From: Paramyrothecium sp. XJ0827
Lineage: Eukaryota; Ascomycota; Sordariomycetes; Hypocreales; Stachybotryaceae
DNA: 64,000 bases
Reading direction: 5' to 3'
NCBI GenBank assembly: GCA_020881915.1
Contig: JAJFPB010000003.1
Coordinates: forward strand, 2,728,001-2,792,000
Below the pieces are notes generated by a model, which made no database searches, was not told where the DNA came from, and saw nothing but the letters and a program-made list of their open reading frames with translations. Position numbers and translations under genes: made by a program. Shown one piece after another: positions 11,504-22,418 of the stretch; position 1 is the stretch's first letter, and each line of letters opens with the position of its first letter.

Positions 11504-13261
11504 CGTAAGCTTGAGATCCGACACATAAGCGAATGGAATAAGATGCAATTCAGCGACTGCGAACAAAATTGATTCGGATAGAAGGTTTGTGGTAGGGAAT
11601 GGTGTGTCTCGTGGGATCTACTTGCTAAGCCGCATGATCAAAATGGTGTAGTGGCGGTGAGCAGAATGAAGTGCTGAAGCGCGGCCATGAAGTGTCGCAG
11701 CTCACAAGCTTGGCATGTTGTTGCATTCACATGTTCCTGGATAACAAGCAAATCGACTAAACAGTAACAAAATACATTGCTGGGTTCTAAGGTAAGGTAC
11801 TCGGATCTTCTCTGGCCGGTTCCGAATTGTTCACGTGAGCAAATATTCACCGTACGTCTGTGGATGCTGGAAGCCGAGTGTTGGCGGTAACAGACATGAA
11901 CTCATTATCCTAGACAAACCAACCACGACACTTCTTATACAAGCAACACCGCAATAGAAATCCAGCCGCAACAACGGAGATGGATTCGAAGAAATGCACT
12001 AGCTTTCGACACAGAAGCATGAATTGTTTGACATTTTGGCCCTCAAAGATGGGGAGTTGAAAACGGTATTCTGTACTTGAGCTGCCACTTGCGAGCGTTT
12101 AAGGCTTCACAAATCCGCTGCGATCTGAGGCGCCTACGACAAGCCGTTCGTCTTCGCAAAGCTGACCGCAGTGTAGGAGTGCTATGAGCGTCTTTTCCAC
12201 TCGTCCCGTCTCGTCGTGATAAATTCACCAAGTGACTGGAGCATCTCAGGCAATGACTAGCAGTTGGACATGTGTTCATCTGTCTAGAACCTGTCTTGCA
12301 GGAGGCGCCGCACGCCACAAGTGCTCAAATGAAGGCTGTGCAACTACAGCACTTCAATGAATGGACGGACTTGATAAAGCAAAACATCCTCTTTGACAAA
12401 CAGTGTTAGCAGCCATCAACAGCAAGCGCTCACTAAAGAACCGTGGCAATATTAACTTGTTGTGTTTGCCGTCGCCGCTTTCGCATTGAGAGCCACGGAT
12501 TTTTACGACTAAAAATCCGATGGTTGGGCGCAGAACAATTCCTTTGATCGGCTCCGTGGCATTGAAAAAGAGAGGATGCAAGCCCACGATTTGCTCTTTG
12601 TCCACAGCCCTGAGGGCGGGATCTAGATTTGCTCCTATCAACCCAACAAGCTTCATGCCGTCCAATAACCCGATACAGCCAGGTGCTCTAGGCTGCAAAG
12701 ACTGAACAAGACGTGAGTTTCGCGACAATCTCACAGTACGAGGAGAAGTCTTCAGTCTTAGCCGTGGATTTTGTGCAGTAAATGTGGCGTGCTGCTGATG
12801 ACCGAGATAACATGAACACTGGCCCATGAGAACTTCTTTGTCCTTTCATCGCCTACCTCATGTGAACCAAGTTTGGAACAAAAACGGACAGCCTTTTCAG
12901 GTTGGTGCGAACAATCGAATACTTTTGCAAGCACGAGTTGATGCGAAGCTTTCCAGTTCGATGTCCTCCTGGACAGGACGGTTGGAGAATCAGACCAGTC
13001 TTACTGAAAGCAAACAACGGCTTACAATTCAGCACAGCACTATACTGGAGTATACAGCATGAATCTTTGTAAATTCCTAGATCAATTCTTTCAGAGTCAG
13101 TGGAAGAAGGGCCATTTCATGACATTATAAAGACCTGCCATCCATCCATCCATCGCTCACATTTGATAACAACCGTGACTCAACTTGCAGGAAGTCCAGG
13201 AACACGCCACGCTTTCGACAGACACTTTACATACCGCGACTTTAGTGTATTGGCCATCAAC
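11504..13261. other. Intergenic; only unrecognised open frames
   Basis: A 157-codon minus-strand frame at 12354-12827 and smaller ones show no domain or splice support. The segment would include the pac1 promoter at its left end and, near 13125-13155, a cattataaag sequence and tandem atcc repeats upstream of the next gene. Confidence 0.35.
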
Positions 13262-14188
13262 ATGTGCCAAATCACCCAAATCCCCTTCCGCTTTACCGCC
13301 TGCCGCCACCTTACCGTGGTTGCCACCCTCGAGCCCTGCACCGACACGCACGTCCCTGGTAAGCCCGCCCACTACTGCGCCCCGGCAGAATGGACGTACA
13401 AAGACCGTGACGAGGTGCAGTCGCACCCGTCACACTGCAAGAACTGCCGGCTTGATGCGGAGACCCCTGTGAAGAACAAGAACGAGAGCAAGGACAAGAA
13501 GATAGAAGAGCAGGGCGGTGCGCAAGAAGAATGTGCCCACAAACTTGAGATCTTCGGAAACGCGCAGCCGGCCTCTAGCCCGCTGCCTTGCAAAGCCGAA
13601 CAGCAGAAGGATGAGAAGAAGCCACAGGAAAACACGCAACTATTCGGGGGTGCCGTGGAGCAACGGCAGCCAAATGGCCCCCTTTTTGGGGGCGCGCAGG
13701 CGGTCTCTAGCCAGCCACCTTGCGAAGTTGAAGAGGAGAAGGATGAGGAGAAGCAACAGGAAAACACACAACCATTCGGGGGTGGAGTGGATCACCGGCG
13801 GCCAAATGGCCCCATATTCGGGGGCGCGCAGCCGGTCTCTAGCCAGCCACCTTGCAAAGTCGAACCGAAGCAAGACGAGAACAAGCGACAGGAAGATCCG
13901 GGGCTGTTCGGGACTGGCGTGAATTCCCGGCGAACAGTCAACCCCCTTTTCGCGCCAGCATCGCCGGGCACGGGGGACAGCGACGTGAAGGCAAAGGCGG
14001 AAGCTGCCAACATTGGCATGTCGGTGGAAGAGTACGGGGACATGATGAGAGAACAGTATTTCCTGCATGAATCCTGGCGGGTCGAACACAGCACCAAGTG
14101 GCAGAGAAAGCCAGGCCCTCGTGCCCAGGACAAGAGGACCAGAAACGACGAACTGGAGCCGGCCCGTGGGTTCTTTCCATGGATGTAA
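13262..14188 (+). CDS. Hypothetical protein with three 44-residue FG-containing repeats
   Basis: A single exon of 308 residues from the ATG at 13262; the frame stays open further upstream, so a longer start is possible. Residues 1-65 contain a Cys/His pattern (MCQITQ, CRHLT, HYCAP, HCKNCR) found in several small fungal hypothetical proteins. Residues about 98-229 are three tandem 44-residue units, each starting with FGGAQ or FGNAQ, containing SSQPPC or SSPLPC, a charged E/K/Q-rich middle, and a second FG before the unit ends. The tail is charged. FG dipeptides recall nucleoporins, but spacing and charge do not let me assign that role; function is unknown. Confidence 0.55.
   Translation: MCQITQIPFRFTACRHLTVVATLEPCTDTHVPGKPAHYCAPAEWTYKDRDEVQSHPSHCKNCRLDAETPVKNKNESKDKKIEEQGGAQEECAHKLEIFGNAQPASSPLPCKAEQQKDEKKPQENTQLFGGAVEQRQPNGPLFGGAQAVSSQPPCEVEEEKDEEKQQENTQPFGGGVDHRRPNGPIFGGAQPVSSQPPCKVEPKQDENKRQEDPGLFGTGVNSRRTVNPLFAPASPGTGDSDVKAKAEAANIGMSVEEYGDMMREQYFLHESWRVEHSTKWQRKPGPRAQDKRTRNDELEPARGFFPWM
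13553..13948 (+). repeat. Three in-frame 132-bp tandem repeats
   Basis: Units at 13553-13684, 13685-13816 and 13817-13948 lie inside the coding region at 13262-14188. The first two boundaries and unit length are exact at protein level (44 residues each). Divergence between units is moderate, with units 2 and 3 most alike in their first half. Confidence 0.75.
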
Positions 14189-15168
14189 AGCTACCGTTTG
14201 ACGTGCACTTGCACCGCTGAGAGGGCCCAGTGCTTTAGGATGAGTGTATGGTTTGCGATTTGTTTGTTGGGGTCAGGATCAGGAGAAGAGACTGTTAACT
14301 AGCTGCATCTGGAATACATGTACTTTTCTTAACTGTACTGTACTTTACTTTAGTTGTTTATTACTTGATCATCTAATGTTTGCAGATCCAGGGCAACGGC
14401 CCAAGAAGAGTAGGCGTGAATGAAATGTGAGGTAAACAAAGAAAATGAGTACATCATCTATCTTGAAAAGAGGAAACGAAGAAGTCAGGAATGTAGTGGT
14501 AGAAGAAGACAATAATGTCGTAATTATTTCTCTAAATGGGAGATATAATTGCTCGGTTGAAGTCATCATCCGCTGCTCCCGTTTTCGCTCTTAAAAGAAG
14601 GATGATATAGGAGATAAAGCTCCGTGAGATATCCAACCAACCATACCCTTGACATCTATCTTGATATCAGTGTTACGACCTTTTGCCCCTCGTACACGGC
14701 CTAGATGATCGGCGGAGCTCCAGCCCCATCCAACAACGTCACAGCTGGGGGGGCACGCATCCACCAACGACAGCCGGGCCCAGCGCAGCGAAACTGGGCG
14801 AGCTGCAGAGTTGACCCTTTGTGAATTGGCTTTCCGCCCACTCGGACGCTCTCAAGACCCCTCATTGCTGAGCCCCCCACCTCCTCCAAAAGCAGAAAAA
14901 ACAAGCATGAGGTGGCTTCAATGCTATGTTGCCAAGTTTAGAGCTTGTTGCGCATCCCTGCCAACTTTTTTTTCCCACCATGTAACCGTGCATACCTATA
15001 CCGTCATACCCCATCGGCGCCGTGATCATCGATGCTTAAATACAGGCCGCACACAGCCCTTTGCCTTTTCCTCTTCCTTCGTTTTATTATCATCACTCAT
15101 ACACTACTTCTCAGGAAACTAAATACCACCACCTTTCACCTACTAAACCACCCCACCTCAAATTCACA
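14189..15168. other. Intergenic region
   Basis: No supported gene. Contains AT-rich sequence around 14330-14540, a short echo (gatatcagtgtta) of the repeat at 3.9 and 5.3 kb near 14664, and C/T-rich leader-like sequence from about 15050 immediately before the next start codon, as often seen in highly expressed fungal genes. Confidence 0.4.
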
Positions 15169-15551
15169 ATGGATTTCGTCAACAACCTCACCGGCGGCAA
15201 CAAGAACAACGCCGACGCCAACACCCAGAGCGAGCAGTCCAGCGGCGGCATCATGGACAAGCTCAACCACGCCGCCGGCGGCGGTGCCCAGGGCGAGAAG
15301 AACGAGGACTTCCTCGACAAGGGTACGTCGACTCAACTATTGACAGATGGGAGCAATGACAGCTAATCGTTCCCCCCTCAGGCGTCGACTTTGTCCAGGA
15401 GAAGGTCCTCGGCCAGGGCGACCAGAGCAACGAGACCGCCGCTGAGCAGGCCAAGGACGAGGCCATCTCCGACTACATCCGCGGGCAGTACAAGACCACC
15501 ACCGGCTCCGAGGTGCCCATCGAGGACAAGGACAAGAAGTTCGGCCTGTAA
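15169..15551 (+). CDS. Small hydrophilic fungal protein (stress-protein-like), unknown function
   Basis: Exon 1 (15169-15322) and exon 2 (15382-15551) flank a 59-bp intron with GTACGT donor and CTCAG acceptor; the product is 107 residues. It starts MDFVNNLTGG, is rich in Gly, Asn, Gln and charged residues, and ends KDKKFGL. The second exon carries GVDFVQEKVLGQGDQSNETA and EAISDYIRGQYK. Composition and strongly C-ending codons suggest an abundant, disordered cytosolic protein. I recall similar short proteins across ascomycetes but cannot name a function. The gene converges with carB, whose stop lies about 170 bp downstream. Confidence 0.75.
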
Positions 15552-15718
15552 AGGGTCGGCCGTGTAACACAATCGTAATTGATGATGTAATTTGTACGCT
15601 ACGGAATGGGTCATGATATAAAAATAAATGCACGATTTAATCTTCAATTCGCGAATCTTGTCATGTCTAAAGCAGAACATTGTGGTATTAGTGAAGCCCC
15701 ATCCAGCGCCTATGAAAT

Positions 15719-17513
15719 TCATCGCACACGTGCTACCACGCTGGGCGCAACATAAACAAGCAAGGCGTAAAACGCAATCATCATCAACAGCAGAATAAAC
15801 TCCTCCGTGCCGAACCTGAGCCACGTGGGACGCAGCTTGTCCATGGTCTCCGAAACGCCCTTGGCCCTCTCGCTGTACGCGTGCCACGGCGATCTTTGCC
15901 TCAAGTCGTCGAGGATCTGCTCGGCCGTGATTTTGGCACCGGCCAGGACGATGGGCACGCCGGTGCCGGGGTGCGTGCTCGCACCGACAAAGTACGTAGA
16001 CTCCAGCTCGGCAGCCCTTGTCTTAGGTCGGAACCAGAGGACGTTGAAGAAGTTGTGGCTGAGCCCGAGAATGGCGCCCTTGTCGAGGTTGAACTTGTTC
16101 TCCCAGGTCAGCGGGGTGTTGACAATCTCATGCGAGATGATGCTTTCGAGGTCCTTGAGGCCCGTGCGCGCTTCGATGGTCTGGATAATGGCAGCGCGCG
16201 CCCCCTTGACAATCTGCTCCCAGCGCTGTTCGTCGGCTGGCAGACCGTCGTCCGAGCTGGTGCTCTTGGACCGCTGCAGGTGGCCGACGGGAACCAGGAC
16301 GATCATGGTGTCACGGTCCGCGGGGGCAGCAGTAGGGTCGACGCGGCTGGGCACGTTGACGTAGAAACTGGGCTCGCCGGGGAGGGTCTGTCGGTCAAAG
16401 ATGGAGTCAAAGGACTCGCGATACTCCTCGGCAAGGAAGATGTTGTGTGTAGAGAGCTCCTTGACCTTACGGTTCAAGCTCCAGTAGAAAGATATCGAGC
16501 TGCATGAGGCATCCTTCTTCTGCAGGCGCTTGCTGACCTTCTCGATGCGGGGCGTGCGTGGGAGCAGGTTGCTGTATGCGTAGACCAGGTCGGCATTGAC
16601 AACGACGACGTCTGCCATCAGCTTCTCGCCGCCCTCCAGCAGCACACCGGTTGCCTTCTTTCCATCGGGCGACGTCAGCACTCGCGAGACTGGGGTCGAC
16701 AGTCTGTATTCAACTCCGAGCTTCTTTCCAATGTTCACCAAGGCCTCGACGACCTTGTGGAAACCTCCCTTGGGGTACCAGATGCCCTCGGCGAACTCAG
16801 TATACTGCAGCAACGAGTATGTCGCGGGCGCGTCAAACGGGCTCATGCCCATGTACATGGTAGCGAACGTGAAGACTCTCCTCAAACGCTCGGTGTGGAA
16901 GTAGCGGCTGGCGCGCGCCCATATGCTCTCGAACGGGTGCATGTCGAGGATGGTGGCGATGAAGCTGGGGCGGGCCATGTTGTAGAAATTCATGAAGTTC
17001 TTGCGGAGCACCTCCTTGACGGAGATTTCGTAGTGTCGGTGGCCCTCCTGCAGCCACTTGATCCAGCGCTCGAAGCCCTCGGGCCCCTCCCATCGCTCAA
17101 TCTGGGAACGCATATTGCCCAGGTCGGAGCTGAGGTTGAAGCGCTCGCCATCGTGGAACCAGACGCTGTAATTGGTCTCGCAGCGCAGCAGGTCGACGCC
17201 GGCTTCCGGCAGCGTAGTGCCTAGATCGGCAAAGGTCTCGCGGAAGAGCTGGGGCAGCAGGTACAGGGAAGGGCCCTGATCGAAGCGGTGGCCCTCGTGG
17301 TGGATGAGGGAGCAGCGGCCACCGGTGAAGTCGTTCTTCTCAACGACTGTCACGCGGAGTCCCGCCTTGGCCAGACGAGCGGCAAGGGCAACACCGCCAG
17401 CTCCAGCGCCTGAGGTGAACGGTTAGTGAGCTGCAAGCTGGCCATGAATGAGGACAGGTTGGGTGCATCCGCAGCTTACCGATGATGATGACCGACTTTG
17501 ACTTCTCGCTCAT
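15719..17513 (-). CDS. carB: Phytoene desaturase (carotenoid dehydrogenase)
   Basis: Exon 1 (17513-17480) encodes MSEKSKSVIII plus one base; a 70-bp intron (GTAAGC donor, CTCAG acceptor) interrupts the dinucleotide-binding motif. Exon 2 (17409-15719) continues GAGAGGVALAARLAKAG, completing the Rossmann GxGxxG fingerprint. The product is 574 residues. It shows NDFTGGRCS and DQGPSLYLLP near the N-terminus, the C-terminal signature FVGASTHPGTGVP, and a hydrophobic C-terminal membrane helix (EEFILLLMMIAFYALLVYVA). The enzyme introduces double bonds into phytoene to give coloured intermediates, up to lycopene or dehydrolycopene. It is the orthologue of Neurospora al-1 and Fusarium carB. The carRA gene follows upstream on the same strand. 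Light induction is likely by analogy. Confidence 0.95.
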
Positions 17514-18647
17514 GGTTGTGAGGCTGTCCTGGTTACACGATGGGAAAATGTTGTTCAAGGCAAATGGCGGAAAGAGCAGCGACTTCTCGACACCTAATCA
17601 ATCGCAAAGGCAAGGCAGGTCACAGCAACCATATATTACAGAGTCGAAACCGGCAAGTCTGGATCTCGGTGGATAGCAGAGGTATATGCCGGCGCCTGGC
17701 TCACCATCACATGCTTACACGCTTTTCTCAAACCCTCCGCGGTGCGATTGCGACAAAATCCCAGCACCGCATGGGTCGATTCCCGTGCGACAGCAATCGG
17801 CTCGGGGGTGTAGCTCTAAGCTAATTGCGGAAACATAATGTATGACTTCATGGAATTTCACGGGCGTGAGCCCCTGGGGCGACGGGGCTTGGCTGGGTGC
17901 TAGTGCAACGTGCAGACGCGTCTGGGAGCGCCGAGATCTGATGATCCAGAGCCCGTGTCGTGATCTGAAGGGAACTCTGGGGCCTCTGGGGCGCTCTGCC
18001 GGGAGGGGCAGAAGGGGGCTGAGACTGCAGCTTTGTCCGAGGCGGCAGCGGTTGAACACCGAAGTCCGGGTGGGAAAATGCGATGACGGCGAGATGCAGA
18101 TGGTAAATGCGAGATGCTAAGATCGAGATGCGGGATCTGGAAATCGGGCGCCCTTTTCGGGGTGTGGGGGTGGGGTGTCGTTAGCGGCGCAGAGGGACGA
18201 GCTCCACCTCGCATTCGGACAGGCACTTTTTTTCCTTGTCCGGCCTGCAATGGGGATATGGGACAAGGGACAAGGGACAAGGAACAAGGGGTCATGATAA
18301 GGCAGCTTGAGCAAGTTACCCTGTAGAACCTCGAGCATCACGACGGAGTTGTTGGAGCCTCACAGTTCACCGTACAAATCGCAAGCAACAGCCACTGGCG
18401 GTGCTACTCAATATAGCACAGAAGTAATTGTAATAATGAAATATTGGTATTCCCAAACGTAAAAATGCTCACCAGCAAAACTAACGCCATGTGCTTGGCC
18501 TTCCAAGAGAACGAAAACGCACCATCAATCGCATGTCATGTAGTCCACCACAATTCTATCTACCCTTCACACCGCCGACAGCTCGCCCAACATCCTCTCA
18601 GACATTCTGTCATCCTCCACAGGCAACCGTACTGACCACACACTCCC
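17514..18647. promoter_or_regulatory. carB upstream region with clustered GATC motifs
   Basis: GATC occurs at 17935, 17943, 17962, 18121 and 18134, five times in about 200 bp, with several GAGATG boxes between 18090 and 18132. White-collar GATA-type factors bind GATC-containing light-response elements in fungi, and carotenoid genes are classical targets. A tandem gggacaag repeat (about 18261-18290) also lies here. The region is shared with the 3' end of carRA. Regulatory function is inferred only. Confidence 0.35.
18261..18292. repeat. Short tandem repeat (gggacaag)n
   Basis: Three to four near-perfect 8-bp units, the last with a base change, upstream of carB and downstream of carRA. Confidence 0.7.
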
Positions 18648-20581
18648 TCACGCACTCCTCAGCGTCTTCCACACCACGCCGATGCGCCGCCAGGCCGGCA
18701 CCGTGGCCTTGCCCTCCCGCCTGAACTTGCCCTCGGACAGCACGCGGCCGATCTCCATGTAGCTCTCGACCGCGACCGTCATCGGGCCCCTGGCCTCGCC
18801 GGGGATCAGGTCCATGGTGCCGCGCGAGTTGCGGTACCGCTGGAACGCCTTGCCCAGCAGCCGGCGGCGCATGCGCTCGATGGACTCGCCGTGCGGCCGC
18901 AGCAGGATCGTCTCGTGCGCCAGCTCCTGCTCCTCCTTGAGCCACGTCGTCGGCAGGTACACGCGGCCCATGTTGGCGTCGACGGCGATGTCCCGCGCGA
19001 TGTTGACGTACTGCAGCGCGATGCCCATCTCCTTGGCCGCCGACACGAGGATCTCGCGGTTGTCCGCGTGCGACGTGTGGTGGAAGACGAGGTTGAGGCA
19101 GAGCTCGCCGATGGTGCTGGCCACGCGCGACGCGTACAGCTCCAGGTCGTCCTCTTCGTGGATGGGCCAGTCCTTGCTCGTCTTGAATTCGAGGTCCGTC
19201 TCGAAGCCGTCGAGGAGGGCGTGCAGAGGCTCTGGCGACAGGTTCTTGGCGGGGAGCAGCTCGAGCGCGGACCATGCCGAAGCCTCAAAGTTGGCGCGGA
19301 TGTAGTCCCGAACAGCTTCCTGGCCCGCGTTTCCGTACTGTAGCTCAAGGTATTTCCTCAGCTTCGAAACCCACTTCAGTGCCTCCTCGGGGTTCTCCGC
19401 ATTGTCAACAAGGTCGTCGGCCAGACGGCAGTAGGAGTATCTGGTTAAGTTTAAGTACGACGAGCAATTGCATATCCAGGTAAGGAAAAGCTTACAGCAA
19501 AGTCAAGTCAATGCGTAGCCTGCCGGGGAAAACGGAGCTCGCAATGTAGAAGCTGCGGCTCTTCTTCTTGAGTCTCATGACTGCTTCGCGGATACCAACA
19601 ATGCGCTTCATGTCATAAGCCGACTCAGGCGTGACTCGAGCTCGTAGGAGGTCCTTGATCGGCAACGAATCTGCAGGCTGGGGGAACTGCTCGGGGAACG
19701 CATCGCAGACAGCAACGGCCTTGTCAAACGCCGCGATTCCGAAGACAATCAGGGTGTTGGTGATGAGGAAGAAGATGGCTTCCTCAATCTCCAGGCTGCC
19801 GAACAGCTGAGTGTCAACCTTTGTGCCTGACTCAATCGTCCACACGCCAGAACGCAGGGACAGCTCGTCGACAAACCACAGGAACACGGTGGGAATCGCA
19901 ATTGGCGCAAGAGTGCTGGCCGGGGGCAGGGCGAGGATCATGTCCCCGGTGAGGCCCCATGTGATCATGAGGAAGGGACACGCCCAGGCGAGGATGAGGC
20001 CCAGGTAGGTCGCATCGCCCTGCTGCGCAATGAGGTATGCGCCGGTGAGCGTCAGAGCGCCCAGGAACGCCAGTCCCTGGAGCTTTGCGCGCGAGATCCA
20101 GGCGGGGCGGGTCTCGGACGTGAACAGGTACTGCGCGTGCAGCACGGGCTTGTTGAAGAGGATGTAGAGCAGCGAGGTGATGTACGTCTGGATGACGAAG
20201 AAGAACAGCTCCTCAATTGGTATCGAGTAGACCGTTGGGCCGAGGACGCTGGCTTCAGGGTACGTCCAGACGCCGGTCCGGATGAGGTACGAGTCCCATG
20301 GGATGGTGGCGGTGACGGCGACTGTCACGAGGAACAGGATTCTCGCGGCATCTAGTCGCGAGAGCACCGGCCGGACAATGATGCTCAACACCACCGCCAG
20401 CGGGATTGTGAATTTCAGGTGACTGCAGGTGAAGACCAAACTGTGAGCATAAAGAGCCTTCTTGTTCCTCGCGGCCAATTGGGAGGCGGCCGCATCATCG
20501 CCAAGTCGCGCATCACCGGCGCGCGTCGACGACGGGGTTTGAGCACATATTCACTTACACGAGGGCGTAGTCCCAACCCAT
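18648..20581 (-). CDS. carRA: Bifunctional lycopene cyclase / phytoene synthase
   Basis: Three exons, 20581-20559, 20422-19496 and 19440-18648, give 580 residues. Residues 1-240 form the membrane lycopene-cyclase half, with PWDSYLI, the EELFFFVIQTYIT helix, and a second copy of the pattern (EIEEAIFFLITNT). Residues from about 290 form the phytoene-synthase half: SRSFYIAS, the first aspartate-rich motif ADDLVDNAE near 324-332, and the second, NIARDIAVDANMGRVYLP, with aspartates near 467 and 471. The synthase condenses two geranylgeranyl diphosphates to phytoene; the cyclase forms beta-ionone rings. Such fusions are fungal (al-2, carRA, crtYB). Introns of 136 and 55 bp; the second is placed where LL joins YSYCR, as expected for this family. 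Confidence 0.95.
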
Positions 20582-22418
20582 TGTGAAGGGAGAGGGGGTG
20601 ATGGGCGGCGGTGGTAATTGGGTTCAGCAGGTTAAAAAAAACCAACAAGAGACTTTCTCGAGGCCCAAAGGCTTGGAATTGAGTGTGAGTAGGAAAAAGG
20701 AACAGTCTCAGAATTGGGATGGAAGTAATCGCGGGCTACCACGGCGAAGCTTTTGACACACATGGGGGAGAAAACCGTCGTATGGGAAAAATGGCTGATG
20801 TAGTAATGATGATGCTCGATTGACAGCTCCAACACCGTGTTTTGATATAGACACGCCCTCCCTCCTTCCACACGCAGAGATGGGACAAACGAAACCAGCG
20901 AGCCATCATCGACAAAAGTCGATTTGCCGGTTTTTCCCTCTAGGCAGAAAACGTGCGTCCAGCCCCCCGGCCGAGAAAAGCATTCCAGAGGCCCAGAGGC
21001 CCCGAGGACCAAAGATCCCAAACGCCTTGTCCCATCTCGGACTCGGACATGGAACATATGCCGGGCCAAACGCCGCGCCCCTCTTCGCGTAGGCCAGGCC
21101 ACGCTACTGGCCCTGCTCAAATCGTTATCCGATGCTTGGGAAAATGGTCGATATCATCGGTTCCCATCGATCTCTGGCCTCCAGCCGAGCCCGCCCAGCC
21201 TTCTACCTCCCGTATCCCTGCTGGGCTGCAATGAAGGGGGCCCCTCTCCCTACCAGGACACCAGGACATCGGCCAAAATTCACCGCCAGGTCCCATCGGC
21301 CGCGGAGGCCGGATACCTAGCCATTGATTGGAATAGCAGGAATGATGCAGCAACTGATTACTGATTAGACTCGCACTACGGTAGGCTATTCATTTGGAGT
21401 GGGGAGCGGGGGGCACGGGAAAGTCCTCTGAGCGACGAAGAGGACGACCCTAAAAGCGGAAAAGCTCGCGAGAAGCGTTCGCGTTGTCGATGCTAGCCGG
21501 GGCGCCAGGCCAATGGCCATCGCATGGGCTCGACGCAGATCTATGACAGCCAGACCCTGGGAATGGTGAGCAGGATCGGCCACGTTCGTCTGCATCAGCA
21601 CGAGGAGGACCCGGGACATGGGGAGCTCGCGCCTCTCTGCTCTAATTTGCTGTCCTCCCCCCCCTTTGCAATATGGAACCAAAATAGCGGCCTTTTTGTT
21701 GCAGTACTGCCACGGCACGACAATGATGAAAAGTTGCCCGTCCCAGGCATGTCATTGGACCTGCTTTCCCTGCACCGTGATTGGGAAATTCTCTCCGGGC
21801 AGGGATGCGTCCTGCGGCAGCAATGACCAGCCCTTTTTCGGTTTCATCCTCTCAGATCTCGCTTCTAGTGCACAATCACCGATTCGATCTGGGTCTAACG
21901 TAGATTACGGGATTTCGCACCAAAAACCAGGGTCATGCCACCTCAGCCCGACGGCACAGGCACCACACCACGCCTTGCAATCCCCGTTCACGACTGCCTC
22001 ATCTGTGTGTCGGGCTTTGACCGCGTCGAATGCATCCGGGCCGGGTTGAAATAATAATGGACGCAATTAATCTGATTCAGAATACTGACGGGTCGCAATC
22101 TGTCCACTGAATGCTGACATCGCGTTTTCACGTACCCCTCTGCGGAGACTTCACTTGCACGGGTCGTGATTTGTGTGCTTAAATCAGCGCAATATTGACT
22201 GTCTGTCCTACACTGCTAGAATGCATGCAATTTACCCAGTCCGTTCGACCCGAACCCCGTTCCGACGTAACACCTCACAGGCCAAACCCATCATGAAATG
22301 CATCACCCGTGTTGGAAAATCCCCCCTTCCAATTCAGGGAGAGGTAGTGGCGCATCGCAACGAAATTTGGTCAATACCATCCCGGACCATAGATGGATGG
22401 ATGACCACCACACCATTG
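20582..22418. promoter_or_regulatory. carRA upstream region / cryD downstream region
   Basis: No supported gene in 1.8 kb. GATC or CGAT clusters occur near 21140-21175 (four CGAT/ATCG copies) and at 21880-21890, where gattcgatct resembles published fungal light-response elements with paired GATNC/CGAT halves. The element lies about 1.3 kb upstream of the carRA start. This is a candidate shared regulatory interval only. Confidence 0.3.

Noticed and set aside
12354..12827. 157-codon minus-strand open frame
   Set aside because: No identifiable domain; start and end not supported by context.
15807..17224. Several long plus-strand open frames within carB
   Set aside because: They are antisense shadows of the GC-biased phytoene desaturase coding sequence, with no domain.
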